Source: UBA1672 sp050633505
Lineage (GTDB): Bacteria > Pseudomonadota > Alphaproteobacteria > Micavibrionales > Micavibrionaceae
Length of the DNA: 64,000 nt
Direction of reading: 5' to 3'
Assembly (NCBI GenBank): GCA_050633505.1
Contig: JBOEGQ010000013.1
Location: forward strand, 252,540-316,539
The position numbers were made by a program, and so were the translations under genes. The notes beneath the pieces were generated by a model. The model ran no database searches. It saw nothing but the letters and a program-made list of their open reading frames with translations, and had not been told where the DNA came from. The number at the start of each line of letters is the position of its first letter. The stretch's first letter is position 1. Positions 63,989-64,000 of the stretch are shown here, piece by piece.

Positions 63989-64000
63989 CAAACTTAAGAG
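63989..64000 (+). rRNA. rrs: start of 16S rRNA gene (rest outside window)
   Basis: CAAACTTAAGAG at the right edge matches the start of alphaproteobacterial 16S rRNA (CAACTTGAGAGTTTGATC). The promoter array and boxA-like leader upstream support this. Only about 12 bases are inside, so the exact 5' end is approximate. Confidence 0.75.

Overview
The window reads as chromosomal DNA of an alphaproteobacterium of moderate GC. Four things support this: a circularly permuted, two-piece tmRNA gene; an alphaproteobacterial-type SspB next to it; a GapR (DUF2312) gene; and the order tsaD / hemC-hemD-mitofilin-like-hemY. A very large pilin-headed fibre protein with an intramolecular chaperone, an orphan DotI/IcmL-like protein and a surface polysaccharide cluster suggest a lineage that invests in cell-surface contact. 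Micavibrio-like predators would fit, but the lineage is an inference and is not shown by the sequence.

Layout. 1-3500: hflK (minus strand, cut by the window edge), divergent mrp/apbC, then a thyA-folA operon. 3600-7900: an acidic hypothetical gene, a small hypothetical gene, ssrA (tmRNA), a six-helix membrane protein, sspB and an esterase-like hydrolase. 7950-11500: two ABC-2 type ATPases and one permease. 11550-14130: tRNA-Arg(CCG) followed by decayed DNA, namely a serine-recombinase tail fused to the head of an AraC-type regulator, an intact SDR and an SDR broken by an internal deletion. 14460-17800: an AspT/YidE-type transporter, an HExxH protein and a small protein. 17800-33950: a two-gene operon for a 4350-residue fibre protein and a 1027-residue LamG protein. 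34240-37400: ABC1/UbiB-family kinase, DotI/IcmL-like protein, GapR and a small exported protein. 37390-46400: acs, gpsA and tsaD on one strand; hemC, hemD, a mitofilin-like gene and hemY on the other. 46400-52600: rhomboid protease, three modular His-rich or glycine-zipper proteins, and two hypotheticals. 52600-61050: TauE/SafE permease, then polysaccharide genes (O-antigen ligase, three glycosyltransferases, a Wzz-like protein and an oversized Wza-like export protein). 61190-62836: Na/Pi cotransporter-like gene. 62837-64000: a long non-coding stretch with four tandem promoter repeats that leads into the first bases of a 16S rRNA gene at the right edge.

How the genes work together. ssrA and sspB sit in one neighbourhood and act on the same substrates, because SspB hands ssrA-tagged proteins to ClpXP; the encoded tag carries its SspB-type box twice. 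The fibre and LamG genes are 11 bp apart, share a short Cys-containing module, and probably build one surface structure. The glycosyltransferases, ligase, chain-length protein and SLBB export protein form a polysaccharide assembly line. The tRNA-Arg flank looks like the scar of an integrative element that has mostly been lost.
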